Translations under genes and position numbers: made by a program
From: Calycina herbarum
Lineage: Eukaryota > Ascomycota > Leotiomycetes > Helotiales > Pezizellaceae
Length of the DNA: 64,000 bases
Direction of reading: 5' to 3'
Assembly: GCA_001414485.1 (NCBI GenBank)
Contig: LLEY01000224.1
Coordinates: 19,281-83,280 of the forward strand
Part shown: piece by piece, positions 23,371 to 34,858 of the stretch
How the letters are laid out: each line of letters begins with the position of its first letter
Numbering within the stretch: the stretch's first letter is position 1
The notes under the pieces: generated by a model
Databases searched by the model: none
What the model saw: only the letters and a program-made list of their open reading frames with translations
Told to the model about the DNA's origin: nothing

Positions 23371-24793
23371 TCAGTAAGGTGCATAGAGGAAAGCTAGTTG
23401 ATCAATCTCATTCCCATCCTGACCAAGATATCCGACGATTCCCCACCCAGTTGGAGCAGTATAAGTCACGCAATCGGTGGTACTGGTACCAGAAGCGAGT
23501 GTTCGTCCAGTGCTGGTAGTAGCAGTGATAGAAAAGATCCTCGTCTCTCCATCTTTTTGACCTTGGCAAAGAAGTGCTTTAGTCCAGTATTCGCCAGTGG
23601 CGAGAGTGAGACTTGCAGCTGTACCTCCGGTTCCACCGTGGGTGAAGGTGGTTCCTGAAGTGAGAGTCAAACCCACGGAATCGATACGGGATCCTCCGTG
23701 GAAAGAAATGACGGAAGTTCTTGGTGAGGTTGGAAGGGCCTCCAAATCATTGAACCAGGTTCCGTACGGTCCACCGAAGAAGGGAGATTGACGACGTGTG
23801 GGAGCTACTGCCCAGGTGAAGTTGACGGTGATAGGGTTATGGTCACTGAGGATTGAACCATCTGCTTGGAGAAATTTGGAGGATTCGTAGTTGAAGTAGG
23901 TTCCGGTGAGAGAAAGCTGCTTGGATCCTCGGTAGAAGACTTTGTCGACAGTCTCGCAGGTGTTGATGAGGGAGGGGTTGTCGCAGAGAGTCTCGACGGT
24001 GGGCTCTACACCTCCTCGCTGGAGTTGAACAAAAGCATCTGTGAGTCCGTTTTGGGTTCGGAAGACGGTGATTTTGTCGAGAACGCGAGTGTAACGAGAG
24101 TTGGTATCGCCATAGACAAGAACTGAATTTCCAATTGACCAGGTGTCAATATAATCAGCTACTTGCTTCAAGTTTGCAGCACGGGCAACTTCATCGGCAT
24201 CCTCAGTACTATAATTTTTTTTTAGAAAAGCTGTAATGGAGGAGAATCAAGAGATTACGAACCCGGCATCAGCATGTATGTTGTACATATCAACATAGAC
24301 ACCCTCAGAGACAGCCACACGCATAAATGTAAACCCTTTTGGCGTCAAACAATCTGCACCAGAAGCATTGGAACATGTAGCCCATTTGACTCGTGTGAAG
24401 TCGACCCAGTCGAAATTAGATATAGTATTCAACCCTGAGCCAATTGCTGCAGTCCCAGAAGTTGGGGTTCGGTAAGGATGGTCATCCGTGGCATAGATGT
24501 ATGCATGAAAAGCAAAATCTACACATTCAAAGTCAGTTTTGTGATCTTCATTGAGTAGATCGGGGCAAAATATTACCTTCTTGGACATTAATCACATCGT
24601 AATCGTACTTTGTGAACAAAGTTCCAATGGTTCCGGCATTTGTTGCCTTGTCACCAGGCACCTCGTTGCCATTCAAGATTGCTGGAAGACCAGCAACATT
24701 GAAAGCTAGAACATTGAAGTCGCCTCCAGTCGCAATTGCTGAGACAATAGATGCCAAAGTTGCAGCGGAAACGCTGAAGGTAAGAGAGACCAT
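23371..24793 (-). CDS. Secreted endonuclease/exonuclease/phosphatase-fold protein with lectin-like C-terminal domain
   Basis: Exons 24793-24577, 24518-24263 and 24208-23371 give 436 aa. Residues 1-22 are a signal peptide. The EEP domain shows the expected metal and catalytic motifs in order: FNVAGLP, NVQE (metal-binding Glu), YNIHADAG (His), YGDTNSRY (Asp/Asn), DKVFYR and SDHNPITVNF (terminal Asp-His pair). After about residue 300 a beta-rich, jacalin-like lectin module follows (FGGPYGTWFNDL, ISFHGGSRIDSVGLTL, GYLGQDGNEIDQLAFLY). DNase, sphingomyelinase or inositol phosphatase activity are all possible for this fold; the lectin tail suggests it binds glycans on a surface. The second donor is G|GTTCGT. 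All residues expected for catalysis appear present. Confidence 0.85.
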
Positions 24794-25552
24794 TTTGGAA
24801 GAGCTGTATGAGTTTCTTGGCTTTGCTTGCAGCTTGCATGAGAAGTAAACTCTTGGAATAGCCTCTCTCTTTATGTTGACCTTGTGAACCAAGGAGGGGG
24901 TTTTTCCGGAGGATATCAAGCTCCAGAGCGGGGTCACCCAACCATGAGTTCAAATTCCATGAAAGCTTGGAGTCTTGTATCGGGATCAGACACCAAATCT
25001 GGGTTTAATAACGATCGTGAATTATGATCTATACCACATTAATCGGCATGGAGGTGATGCCGAGGCGGGGTGTGCAAAATAATATTTGAACAGGGCTCCC
25101 ATTTATCCAACACCGTGTAAGTGATACTATTCGCCATTGGTCCAATTGCCCATGGGTGTTCTGCAAGTGTGGTTTTCGGAGATGTTTCCCAAAAGAAAGT
25201 TTTAGCTTGCGGAGAAAGCTTCGAGAAGAGAAGGACAACGGGTCCCTGCCAAGGATTGTAGATTGGAGAAGTGGGCACTTCGATCCCGTGCACTTGCACG
25301 TTCCTATTTGTTTGGTCTTATCCAGGTGCATTATCACAAGATGGTATCCGTACTCAGTGAGTGCGTATACGTATTCTGTATATCGGACTAAACCCTCCTC
25401 ACTTCAACTGAGTGGTTGCGCGTTGACAACACAAATATCAATGGTACTCGCCAACCTTGGTTCGAGTGCTCTGCATTGGAAATGATGCTCAGAATCTTGG
25501 TAGCAATTTCTGATAAACCTCTGTCAATCGCGAACCCCGAATTGCTCGTATT

Positions 25553-25862
25553 GACCTTACTCGATATAGACAAGGTCTGTTATGCCATAAAGCTTAGCAA
25601 GAATTACAACTGTATTCCGAGAAGGGCTGAGTCGAAAGGGACCATGACTTACAATATTAACCCCCAAAACAACAAATGGGCAAGACTTGACGAACTTTGA
25701 GTTGTCTGATTAACCTTATCTAATTTAGATGAGGGTTGTGATTCCATAAAGCTTAGCATTCCGGACTTTGAAAGAAGTGCAGAATTTCTATAGGGGACCA
25801 TGACTTGAGTTACAGGGCAATACTTGCATCAAGCTCTCTATCCCAACTTTGAGCCTCAAAAC
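25553..25862. repeat. Diverged tandem duplication, two units of about 150 bp
   Basis: Unit 1 (25553-25700) and unit 2 (25711-25862) share, in the same order, ATAAAGCTTAGCA, GGGACCATGACTT, a C-rich CAAAACAA motif and AACTTTGAG. Spacing between shared blocks differs slightly, so the copies are old. No gene is encoded. Confidence 0.6.
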
Positions 25863-26434
25863 AATAGACGTGGGAAATTAATCGCAGCACTTGGAGGAAT
25901 TGGAATGGTTTCGCTCGATACTTCTCGCAAAATAAGCTTGTCACTCGTCAACTTTATTGCATAAACACCAACAAATTTGGTCTTTGCCAATCGGACTCTC
26001 CCGTGGGTTATCTCGTAAAACAAGAATGCGAAAACCTCGAAGCTGTAGGCCATGTATAATAAAACACACAGCACTATCCCCCTCATATATTGAGCAAATA
26101 TTGGCGCTGCCAAAGCATGTATACATGTCAGCTCGACTAGATCCAGGGCTGGATGGTGCCCTTTCCTAATCGCATGTCTGCTCCCCTTCAATGATGCCCT
26201 CGTCCCAACAGGCAATGACTCCTGCGGACCACACATGTTTCGCGTAACGTGGTTTCGTGAGGGGATATCTCTGAGTTCGTGGGTTTCGCAGGACGACGAA
26301 GGGGGGGAGTTCGTGTTACAGGATTTGTATTCTGGGAGACCGTCGATTAATTGGAGGTGGTAGAGGTGGTAGAAGGGGAACGCAAACCTTGCCTTGCTAG
26401 AAGATTTTGAAGAATCAGATAAATTGGATGGCAT
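25856..26434 (-). CDS. Hypothetical protein (192 aa), uncertain
   Basis: Single frame with an ATG at 26434. The N-terminal 100 residues look protein-like, with LIDGLPEYKSCNT, SLPVGTRASLKGS and ALDLVELTCIHALAAP. The C-terminal 80 residues contain a hydrophobic segment and could equally be read-through sequence. No domain is recognised. It may be a short gene, a gene with an unrecognised 3' intron, or a remnant. Confidence 0.35.
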   Translation of the reverse strand: MPSNLSDSSKSSSKARFAFPFYHLYHLQLIDGLPEYKSCNTNSPPSSSCETHELRDIPSRNHVTRNMCGPQESLPVGTRASLKGSRHAIRKGHHPALDLVELTCIHALAAPIFAQYMRGIVLCVLLYMAYSFEVFAFLFYEITHGRVRLAKTKFVGVYAIKLTSDKLILREVSSETIPIPPSAAINFPRLLF

Positions 26435-27198
26435 GATTGCGAGACTCGCTTAGTCAGCTCCCCCTCACTTTGGTCCTTCCCTCAGGAGGACTACCATCTC
26501 GGTCTCGACCTCGCGCTACCACGGCCAGGAATCAAAACGGGAAGGCACGACTCTGGCCACGTCCAGAAAACGAATCGCGGCGGTGACTGTCAAGGCCTCC
26601 CCCCTCAGCATGACCAACACCATGAACATCGGAATCATAAAGCAATAAATAGGTGCCCCATCGCACTCGAAAGCTATCCGCATGGTTACCACCAGAAACT
26701 TTGTGGACCCCCACCGCTTTCTGGGACTGGATGATGATTTGCTATCCCTAGGTCTGCGTGGAGATCAGCATCCTCGTCCAACATGGTGCAACAAATGTGT
26801 TTATCACGTCCTACATCAGCATATTACAATTGAGCAACCCAGGTTCAACCAATGTCAGCCATGCTGCAGCATCACTTCCTACAATTCTTCTATGCACTCT
26901 TCTCATGCAAAGTCTCTCTATTTCTCAGGTGTTCCCAAATCGACAAGGTACTAGAATAGGCAAGTGGTACCTTGATCTAGCAGAACCCCTCCCCTGACAG
27001 TGCAGTAGCATCTGCTTTATCAGATGCCAAAGTAAGTGATGCAAGATATGTCTTCCTTCGGCAATTAGGCATGAGGCAAGGATCTACCCAGGCTTGGCTA
27101 AGAGATAAGTGAACTACATCTAGGTCGTCTGGGTCCTTGGAAACAGAACATGAATTGCTCGGTATAATCGCTGCAGAACACATATAGAATTCTGTTCA

Positions 27199-28866
27199 AT
27201 GTCTTCCGAAAAGTCATCGCAACCCCCAGAGAACAATCCCAAGGATGGGCCTTCGGGATTGAAAAAGATCTTGTTTCTCACAAGCAGCGAATATGGTCAG
27301 GCAAATGTAATTTTGGCGGTGGCGTATGAGCTTCTTCTCCTCAAAAAATATGAAATCCATATCATGTCATTTGAGCCTTTGAAATCTCGCATTAAACTCC
27401 TCAATAAACAAGCCTCGACAGAAAAATCGCACTCGGCCGTTTTCCACACAATTCCCGGGCCAGCTGGCGTAGAAGCTCTTGGGAGAAAGAAGGAAGTTAT
27501 TGGACCTTTCCCTCCCGGAATAAAGGGGGCTTTGCAAACATATCGGGTGACCCTACCTGCGATGGCAACAGCTTGGGATGGGCCTGAATATATGGTCGGA
27601 TATGAGGCTTGTCTCGAAACTATACGATCGGTTAACCCGAATGAAATTGTTGTCGACCCCCTCCTCGATCAAGGACTTCAAGCTTGTCAATCTGCATCAC
27701 GAAAATATATTGTTCTCAGCCCAAATACTTTCCAGGAAATATTGCGCAAGCAGCAACCATTTTTCTCACAGCTATGTACATATCCCGCGTACGTATATAT
27801 ACCTCAAGACTTTCGAAGACTATCTAACAAGCTTAGCATATCATCGGGATTTCCATACCCAGTTCCATGGTCATTATTTCCTGCAAACATCTATCTCAAA
27901 TTCAGTATACTCTGGATTCTCATAACGTCTCCGAAGATGAAAGAAATGATGAACCACCGAAAATCACAAAAACTCCCCGCACTTCCCCCGATATTCAATC
28001 CCTGGCAGAAGGAGAACCACTATCTAGTACCATCTATACCAGAAACCGATTTCCCTTGCAAGCTCGAGCCAAATGTCACGCCGTGTGGTCCAATCCTTCT
28101 CCCTGTATCACCAGTATCAGAGGTTGACCCAGAACTAGAGAGCTGGCTCGAACAAGGTCCGACAGTTCTCATCAATTTGGGATCTCATATAAGAATGGAT
28201 GGCCACATGGCACGGGAATTTGCCGTTGGACTGAAAGTTTTACTCGAACGTCGGCCCAAAATCCAGATCTTATGGAAAATCAAGACGTCCGGGGGGTTGT
28301 CACTACCAGTGAAAGAATCCAGAACCCAAAATTCGAAAACTCCAGATATGGACGATGATGTGTTTTTGACGGGTGCATTGGATGCTATTGCTGCTGAGAT
28401 TGGGTCCGGAAGAGTCAAGGTGTTAGAGTGGTTATCGGTGGACCCGCTGGCTGTACTTCAAACTGGTCATGTCGTGTGCTCAGTTCACCACGGAGGGTCG
28501 AATTCGTTCCATGAAGCACTCAGGTAAGGAATCTTTCTTCCCCCAATAAATCGAGCTCATTCTAACAACCATTTCAGTGTCGGTGTTCCGCAAATTGTTC
28601 TCCCTTGTTGGCTGGACACTTTCGAATTTGCGAATCGGGTCGAGTACCTTGGCATTGGTGTATATGCTAGTAAAACCGCAGCTCCAAGGGTCGATGCATG
28701 GGAGTTGTCAAGAGCTCTGATGAAAGTTCTTGGTGATGGGGATGAAGCAGTTCAGATGAACGAGAAAGCCAAGGAGCTTGCTGCGATTTGTGGGAAAGTT
28801 GGTGGTCGAGTGAAAGCTTGTGCGACGATTATCTCGATTTTAGAGAATGGTTTGAGGGAGTTTTGA
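27199..28866 (+). CDS. UDP-glycosyltransferase (GT1 family)
   Basis: Exons 27199-28523 and 28578-28866 (54-bp intron) give 537 aa. The N-terminal domain starts KKILFLTSSEYGQANVILAVAYELL, a typical acceptor-side Rossmann opening. The C-terminal donor-binding domain has the GT1 signature spread over VLINLGSH, VLEWLSVDPLAVLQTG, the HHGGSNSFHEAL histidine-glycine motif and, after the intron, GVPQIVLPCWLDTFEFANRVEYLG. The enzyme transfers a sugar from a UDP-sugar to a small lipophilic acceptor (sterol, polyketide or xenobiotic); the acceptor cannot be told. No membrane anchor is obvious apart from a hydrophobic stretch near residue 235. It stands alone, with no biosynthetic genes beside it. Intact. 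Confidence 0.9.
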
Positions 28867-29238
28867 GTCTGATAATATATCATTTTATTGCTTATCTCAC
28901 TTCCAAAATAGGGAGTCAAAGTTGAGTTAGGCAGAATTATTTTTTCTTTCGCGGTGTTCATGACATCTTTGACCTGTGATGATAATACTTAAAGTGTCTA
29001 AAAAGAATGATTTTGCTTTCTAGTCCGCCTTGTGGGCTGAGAACTGAAGACCCAAGCTTTCTCAAAAAATCCCCAACTTGAATTTCGGATCAATTACTTT
29101 GGGAAAAGGGGGTTTGAATTTTAAATACCACGGTAATTGATAGATAAGGCGAACATTTTCAAATTGCGACGGCTATCTAAGATAACCTGGGCTATATATT
29201 GACAAGCTTCTCATATGCCTTGCAATCAACCAGAAACC
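28867..29238. other. Intergenic spacer
   Basis: About 370 bp between convergent genes, AT-rich, with no feature seen. Confidence 0.4.
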
Positions 29239-30467
29239 TCAAGGGAGTTGTTTCCGACGCTTGTCCAGTCGCTGGCTGTGTGTGCTGCTTTTTGTGGAAT
29301 CGATTTCGAGTGTTGCTGGAACTATTAATACAGAACCAATTTTATGTAGGAGAAGACTTACAAGGAACATCTGCAGTGGTGTATTCAGTAGGGTTGTCGT
29401 CTAGATGGTCATGAGACCGTTTGAGTGTAGTGGACTTTGAATCTGGAAAACATTAGGAACCTGATAAGGGGGAAAGCAGCAGAACGCGATATACCATTTG
29501 TGGAAGTCGAGTCTTCGACAGGTAAAGGATTATCCTTACGACCTGGCTTGTCGTCAAGCCATTGCTGAACATCCCTCCCTTGGTCCCCAAGTTCAATATA
29601 ATGCATCAGCTCCGCACGTTGTTCCGCCGTCATTGTGTGTACACCCGAACGCAAAATCAATTTCGCGTCGTAGAAAGCTTTGAATCTGTCCTTGGTAGCC
29701 TCCCCCTCGATTTGTGACACCCAGCGTGCCCACGAAAGTTTATGGTTGGGACGCGAAGTGAAGGGACTGGGTCGGTTGTAAAATGCTAGAGACTATTGTT
29801 TGAAAAAGAACAAGAGTCAGCCTTGCTTCGGAGGGGAAAAAAGGATATAAAAGAGTCGCCCTAAATTTCGCTGAACTGATTAAGGTGCAAGTGTTACCTA
29901 CTGACTGAAGTCTGGCCTTCTGATTCTTGAGCCCCTCACGAATCTTCTTGTCCAACATAACCCGAATTGCAGCATTATATTGAGGATTCAAGAACTCTAG
30001 ATCTTCCAAAATCCGATGATATCTTGTAAGCACTTCGAGGTTTCTCGTATTGGTAGAAAACCCGAATTCCATTTGTATATAGTTGAGCTTGGCGAGATGC
30101 GAGGGGCTCAAATGCATGCGTTGCCTTTGCATGATGAGCAAAAGAGGCATTCTATCGATTGAATGTAATCTTTCGTCGTCTAGAATCCAAAATGTTTCTC
30201 TGTAAGACGGATAAGGTCTGCCTCATGCATCGAGTGATAGGGAACACGAAACCAAGCAGACGAGTTCTCGTCTCTCACATGTTGTTCGATACCGTTTGCC
30301 AGCTCTTCGTAGTTTCGGAAGTTTGAGTTGAAGGCTCGTTCCGGTGTGGTAGATATCTTGTAGATACCTATCGCATTGGATTCGAAATCCTCAATAGGTG
30401 GAGGAGCACACCGCTGAAATGATGTATAGGGTTTGATCCGGATAGAACTCAATGATTTCGGCGGCAT
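29239..30467 (-). CDS. Conserved hypothetical protein with one apparent frameshift
   Basis: Starts MPPKSLSSIRIKPY at 30467. The first frame runs to EKHFGF and a TAG at 30182-30180. One base later another frame continues LDDERLHSIDRMPLLLIMQRQRMH and further conserved-looking helical sequence to ARLQS. This abutment means a single-base deletion at about 30181. A GTAGGT...AATAG intron then leads to SLAFYNRPSPFTSRP and a charged C-terminal half; a GTATAT...CCAG intron follows. The end is at 29342 (direct stop) or, through another GTAAGT donor, at 29239. No known domain is recognised. Since splicing and the rest of the protein look sound, the slip is either an assembly error or a young inactivating mutation. 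Confidence 0.55.
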
Positions 30468-31549
30468 GTTGCGAGATAGAAAGCGAGTGGAAATAGGATG
30501 CTGTTATGATCAGAGATGGAACTAATAGATGCAAACTACAAAGTTGAGCGAGAATGTAGAAAAGAATGTATCTCACCGCCAAGTTGGCAGAAAAAGTGAA
30601 GTTTAGTAAAAAATATACTCAAGTATTCGACCTTTGACAATGTTTTTTTCATGTGACTTCGCCTTTGTTATTTAGCTACTTATCAAGAAACTCCAGTTAT
30701 CCGAGAGTTGATACGTATAAGATATATAAATCGATAAAATATATTTGGGAAAATTTTGCTCCAAGACTATATCTTCTCTTGTATGTCTCCCTGTTCTCAT
30801 CTTAAAATTTTAATCAGCCCCTAACTCGTCCACAGAGTTACTAGCTACAGAAACCAAGGTGGACTCGTTCTTAGCGAAACATTAGCATTTACATCGAGCC
30901 ACAAGAAACAATTATGAGAACCAAAACCAAGAAAACTGAAACCCATCGAAGCAGGCTCCTTCAAGTCACATGCGTAATATGTAGATATATCTATGGTCGC
31001 TGCATCGATGTTACTATCGCGCCATCGAGTATGGTTTTATTTGCTCAAGTTGAGAAACAAGGTTGGGAGCTGGGCTTGGGCTCACAAATGATCTGGCTTA
31101 CAATCCGTCGAAGGTGAATGTCAACAACAGAATTAAGCCGCTCGTATACCAGAATCGATTCAGATACGGCATGTAGTACTAATTTGACTAATTTGTTATT
31201 CGTAGACATTTGAAAGTTTCATACGTGTAATAGGTAAGGTTTGTAGACAAAGCAAACTCTAAAAAATAACTCCTCGTTTATTTATAGCTTAGCGTATAGA
31301 ACTCGTAGACCTTTCAGGCATAGCAGAGAGCTACAAAAAAAAAAGCATTCATTCGATAACCGTGCACAGACCATACAGAGACAGAGGCGGAAGACTAAAG
31401 CTCAACTCCACATCTCGCTAAATCTCAAATATAAAAAAAAGCAAAAAAAAAGTTGTGGTGCCCGAGTATTGTACGATCCCATATATGCACCATTGCATGG
31501 GACGAACGGTGACTGCTAAACCAAGAACTGGTCGCTCGTTCTAGTACCC
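30468..31549. other. Intergenic, no supported gene
   Basis: AT-rich with only short frames; a poly-A tract lies near 31334. Confidence 0.45.
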
Positions 31550-33240
31550 CTGGCCGCTTGCGTAACCTCCGAGGAAGTGTAAGTATATCGCTTTGGTTGT
31601 TCTTCACCGGAGGATTGCACCACCATTCAGAAGGCATCGATGTTACCAACGCACCATTCGTCGTGATGTGACTTCATCACCTTTCCGAAGAAGCGACAGT
31701 AATTTTATTATTTGTGGTTAAGAATCGTTTGTGGGTTTGTGGGTGTATCCACTTTTACGGGGTATTCTCGCGTAAATGAGGTAAAGGTGAACGACACACG
31801 GGGCTTCCCAAAAACTACGGGTGCCTGGTACAGCTCAAGAGTTGTCTGAAAGTCACCTGTTCTTATGTAGACAATTAACTGGTATTCGACGTGAGTCTTA
31901 AAGACTGCTCTTTAAAGAGGAGTTACGTAAAGTCAAATTATTTGTCGCGGAATGCAGTCAGTTGTCCTCAACAGTAATGTATTGACCCAACCGTACTTTT
32001 ACAATACTATTCCTCAACCTCCATCTCCTCTCCAACCTCCTCCTCTCCACACTCATCATCTCCAACCTCCAAATCCTCCCCAACCCAAGCTCCCCCCTCT
32101 TCAACATCATCATCATCATCGGCTTCGCCGCCCTCCATTCCCTTCTCCTTCATCTCCTCCACCTCTCTTCGCGCCTTCTCCTCCTCCTCCTTTCTCTTCT
32201 TTATGGCGAGTCGCTTTCGATTTCTGCCGCTAAGCTTTACGCGACGCTGGATTTCCTCTCTTCCTTCTCCATCCTCACCCCCTTCTCCTTCCTCGGCTCC
32301 CTTGGCCTTGGCCTCCTTCTTCTTCTGGCGATACGCTTTGTTCTTGTTTTGGCGGTACTCCTTTTTATTCTTTAAACGATGAATTAGTATGAGTTTCAAC
32401 ATGGCGCATACACAAGAGATGCTTACTTTGACCACACGTGCCATTTCGCGAGACTTCTCGCTGATGGTTGGTTTGGGCGGGGCAAGGCTGTCTCGCTGCT
32501 TCTTTTCATTCCAGTTTACCTCTGGTAGCGGCGCATGGATTTCGCGGATTCTGAGGGCTCGGACAGGTTTTTTAGAAGTCATTTTGTGTGTGTTTTGCTT
32601 GATGAACGGTTTGTGATATGAAGGTGTTGGCCGAAAATGGGAGCTATGTTTTTTCGATGAAGCGGTGCCAAAAAATCAAAAGCCACCAGCCCCCTCTTTA
32701 GTGAGTGAATTGCCTGGTGCACCACAGAAGAACCGCACAAGGTGCCAGCCCTTTTGGATGGCATTAATTCAAGATCAACCTAAGATTTTATCATTTCAAT
32801 GGCACTGGTTGTAATTGTCCACTGAAGTCGTAGTGAATGTCAACAAACTGCAGATAATGACCACTTGGAACCCCGCCATACAAGTCATTGTTTTAAACTA
32901 TACCGGTATACTCTTCTACTTGGTATGGTTTTATTATGAGTCTAGGACAATCAAGTTCTTTTAACAAAGTATATAGTACAATTAGAGGATAGGAAAGTGT
33001 ATTAGCTTTCTAGTATTCCTGATCTCTCAATTCAATTATTCTAGACCTTTCTGAATACTTTATTCCAGTAGCTGCAAATCCATAGCTATACTCAGTGGAA
33101 ATTGCTAGATTTTTTGAGTATAGGCTTGGTAGCATAGTCTAATTGTATGAATTGTTTCAAATTTCCTAGGTAACATATTATTCTCAACACTCTTACGACG
33201 TCCGTTATTCTCAAAACGATGTTACAAGTGGCCTTTGACA
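31550..33240. repeat. Segmental duplication, copy 1
   Basis: Shares ordered blocks with 59605-61250: CTTGCGTA...TATATCGCTTT, GTGGGTTTGTGGG-GTGTATCCACTTTTACGG, the Lys/Glu-rich gene, CCCCTCTTTAG(T/C)GAGT, GTGAATGTCAACAAA and CTCAAC-(C/T)TCTTACGACGT. Same orientation, 28 kb apart, heavily diverged. Confidence 0.75.
32007..32582 (-). CDS. Lys/Glu-rich nuclear-type protein, duplicated (copy 1)
   Basis: Exons 32582-32427 and 32369-32007 with a 57-bp intron (GTAAGC...TTAAAG) give about 172 aa. The first exon reads MTSKKPVRALRIREIHAPLPEV, KPTISEKSREMARVVK; the second is a long basic coiled stretch followed by a highly acidic tail of Glu/Asp. Copy 2 at 60125-60704 keeps the same intron position and the shared pattern of an R-ALRIR/TLRSR start, AP-PE, and P-ISEKS--M-R--K. 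Composition suggests a nucleolar or ribosome-assembly factor, but no domain is identified. Retention of both frames and splice sites suggests both copies are, or recently were, functional. Confidence 0.6.
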   Translation of the reverse strand: MTSKKPVRALRIREIHAPLPEVNWNEKKQRDSLAPPKPTISEKSREMARVVKVSISCVCAMLKLILIHRLKNKKEYRQNKNKAYRQKKKEAKAKGAEEGEGGEDGEGREEIQRRVKLSGRNRKRLAIKKRKEEEEKARREVEEMKEKGMEGGEADDDDDVEEGGAWVGEDLEVGDDECGEEEVGEEMEVEE

Positions 33241-34820
33241 ATAAAATATCTCCTTATTTTCAGATCGGCGTATCAATCTCACCAATCGAAAAGACGCAGT
33301 CTTCCACGTCCGTCAATACCAACGTAACTATCTTAAACATCGTGTGAATAGCTAACGCATACCGTAAATCTTCATAATAGAACGCTCGAGATCATAAAGT
33401 AATAAGTTGTTGTAGTCGCTACGAAATCTGATTCCATAGAAGTCGATTAAACTACCAAAGTACCCTCTCACTTACTTCCGCAAGGGTATTCCATAATCCA
33501 ATCGTCAAAGCTTCTCAATTAAGCAGAATTCACAAAGCGACTCGAGTATCGCACCAAATTTTTTATTGCCTTCCACAATTACATTTTCCCAATAACCCAA
33601 CCCCGAAGCAAAAATCCATTTATGAAATATACTAGAACTGCTTTTCTCGAAACATTCCAGCCCTACCTTTATTTGTAGAGAACGGTCTAACAAAATCTCC
33701 CAAGAACCGGAAGCCTACAAAGGAATAGCCGCACGTGCATTGGAAACGGAAAATCCAAACTATGAAGACTTCTACTTCTCCCAATATCTAGACTTCACTC
33801 CTTCAATATCTTTTCCCATTCCGACAACAAGTTAAACCCCATTAGGTTGCATGGACAGAATACATTCATAATGAACTCAATTTGAAATGAAACCATCCGA
33901 TATATATCTCATCTGAGCTTTACCATACATCCAAGTCTCAACAAAAGAGCCCCTTCCTTTCGTCGCTTAAAAAAAAGACCAAATTAACCCTCCTTTTTGA
34001 TATCTAAGCAAATACTGTGTTTTGCAATCTAACTTCTACTCGCCACTGAAATGCGTGACTGGGGGAAGTGTCAAAGTATGTAAAACTGGGCCTTTTTGAG
34101 GCTCAATTACGTGCAAACGAGAGTTTTATGAGGGTGTCAACCATGGAATAGTGCATTTGTATTCTCGGAGTTGCTACTTCGTCAACGCACTGTGCTAAAA
34201 ACAACCGAACAAGTTCGCGATAAATTTCTCCGCCGATGTATAAGCCTTTCGCGGAAATGAGTTATATCGCCTCTAGGCTGTTCCTCAAAATCAAAAGCAT
34301 AGAATCGCTAGAATTCATAAAACTTTACTCTCGCCGTGAGTCGTGAGTCAAGATTTCTTGAAAGTCATTTTGTAACCCTCGAAGTATAGTCTCAAGAGAA
34401 GAATAAACTCAAACAATCTAGAAGTAAGTAAGGACTTAATAGTAAGCACAATAACGATCTTAGAGTCGGAGTCAGTCGAAACAAGATGTCGGTCGTTCCT
34501 TCCTTAACTTGGCGGCACCTAGGCTCTACTTCATTCCTCTCCTTTCGAGTATAGTCCAGTTGTAGAAGGCTCTCCATCACTCCACACGGGTGAGTATTGA
34601 GGTCGAGGTCATGCTTGGGGTCGTTCCTTCCGTGTTTTCCCTCGTCGACCACATCGCTCCTTCCCTCCAAGTTGACGCTAAACCGACTTTCCACAAGTAA
34701 ATCAAGAACCAGGGGAAGGTACCACCCAGTAAAGAGAAGAGCAAAAACTTTGGCATATTTACACTTGCGTTTTAAGCATATCTTAGAGCACAAGTATACA
34801 ACTTCAAGGAAACTGTTATA
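33241..34820. other. AT-rich intergenic region left of a transposon
   Basis: Only low-complexity frames are present. A 157-aa minus-strand frame at 34392-34865 runs into the transposon terminal repeat and is not credible. Confidence 0.5.
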
Positions 34821-34858
34821 AGAGTTGGGGCCACAGCTCGTGGCACACCTAAGCGAGA
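34821..34858 (+). repeat. Left terminal inverted repeat of the Tc1/mariner element
   Basis: 38 bp, identical to the reverse complement of 36115-36152, preceded by TA at 34819-34820. Confidence 0.95.

Larger units (their letters stand above)
24794..27198. other. Long gene-poor region with a diverged tandem duplication
   Basis: About 2.4 kb. It contains a diverged tandem repeat (25553-25862) and one candidate minus-strand gene (25856-26434, listed separately). I see no other coding or RNA gene. Confidence 0.5.
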
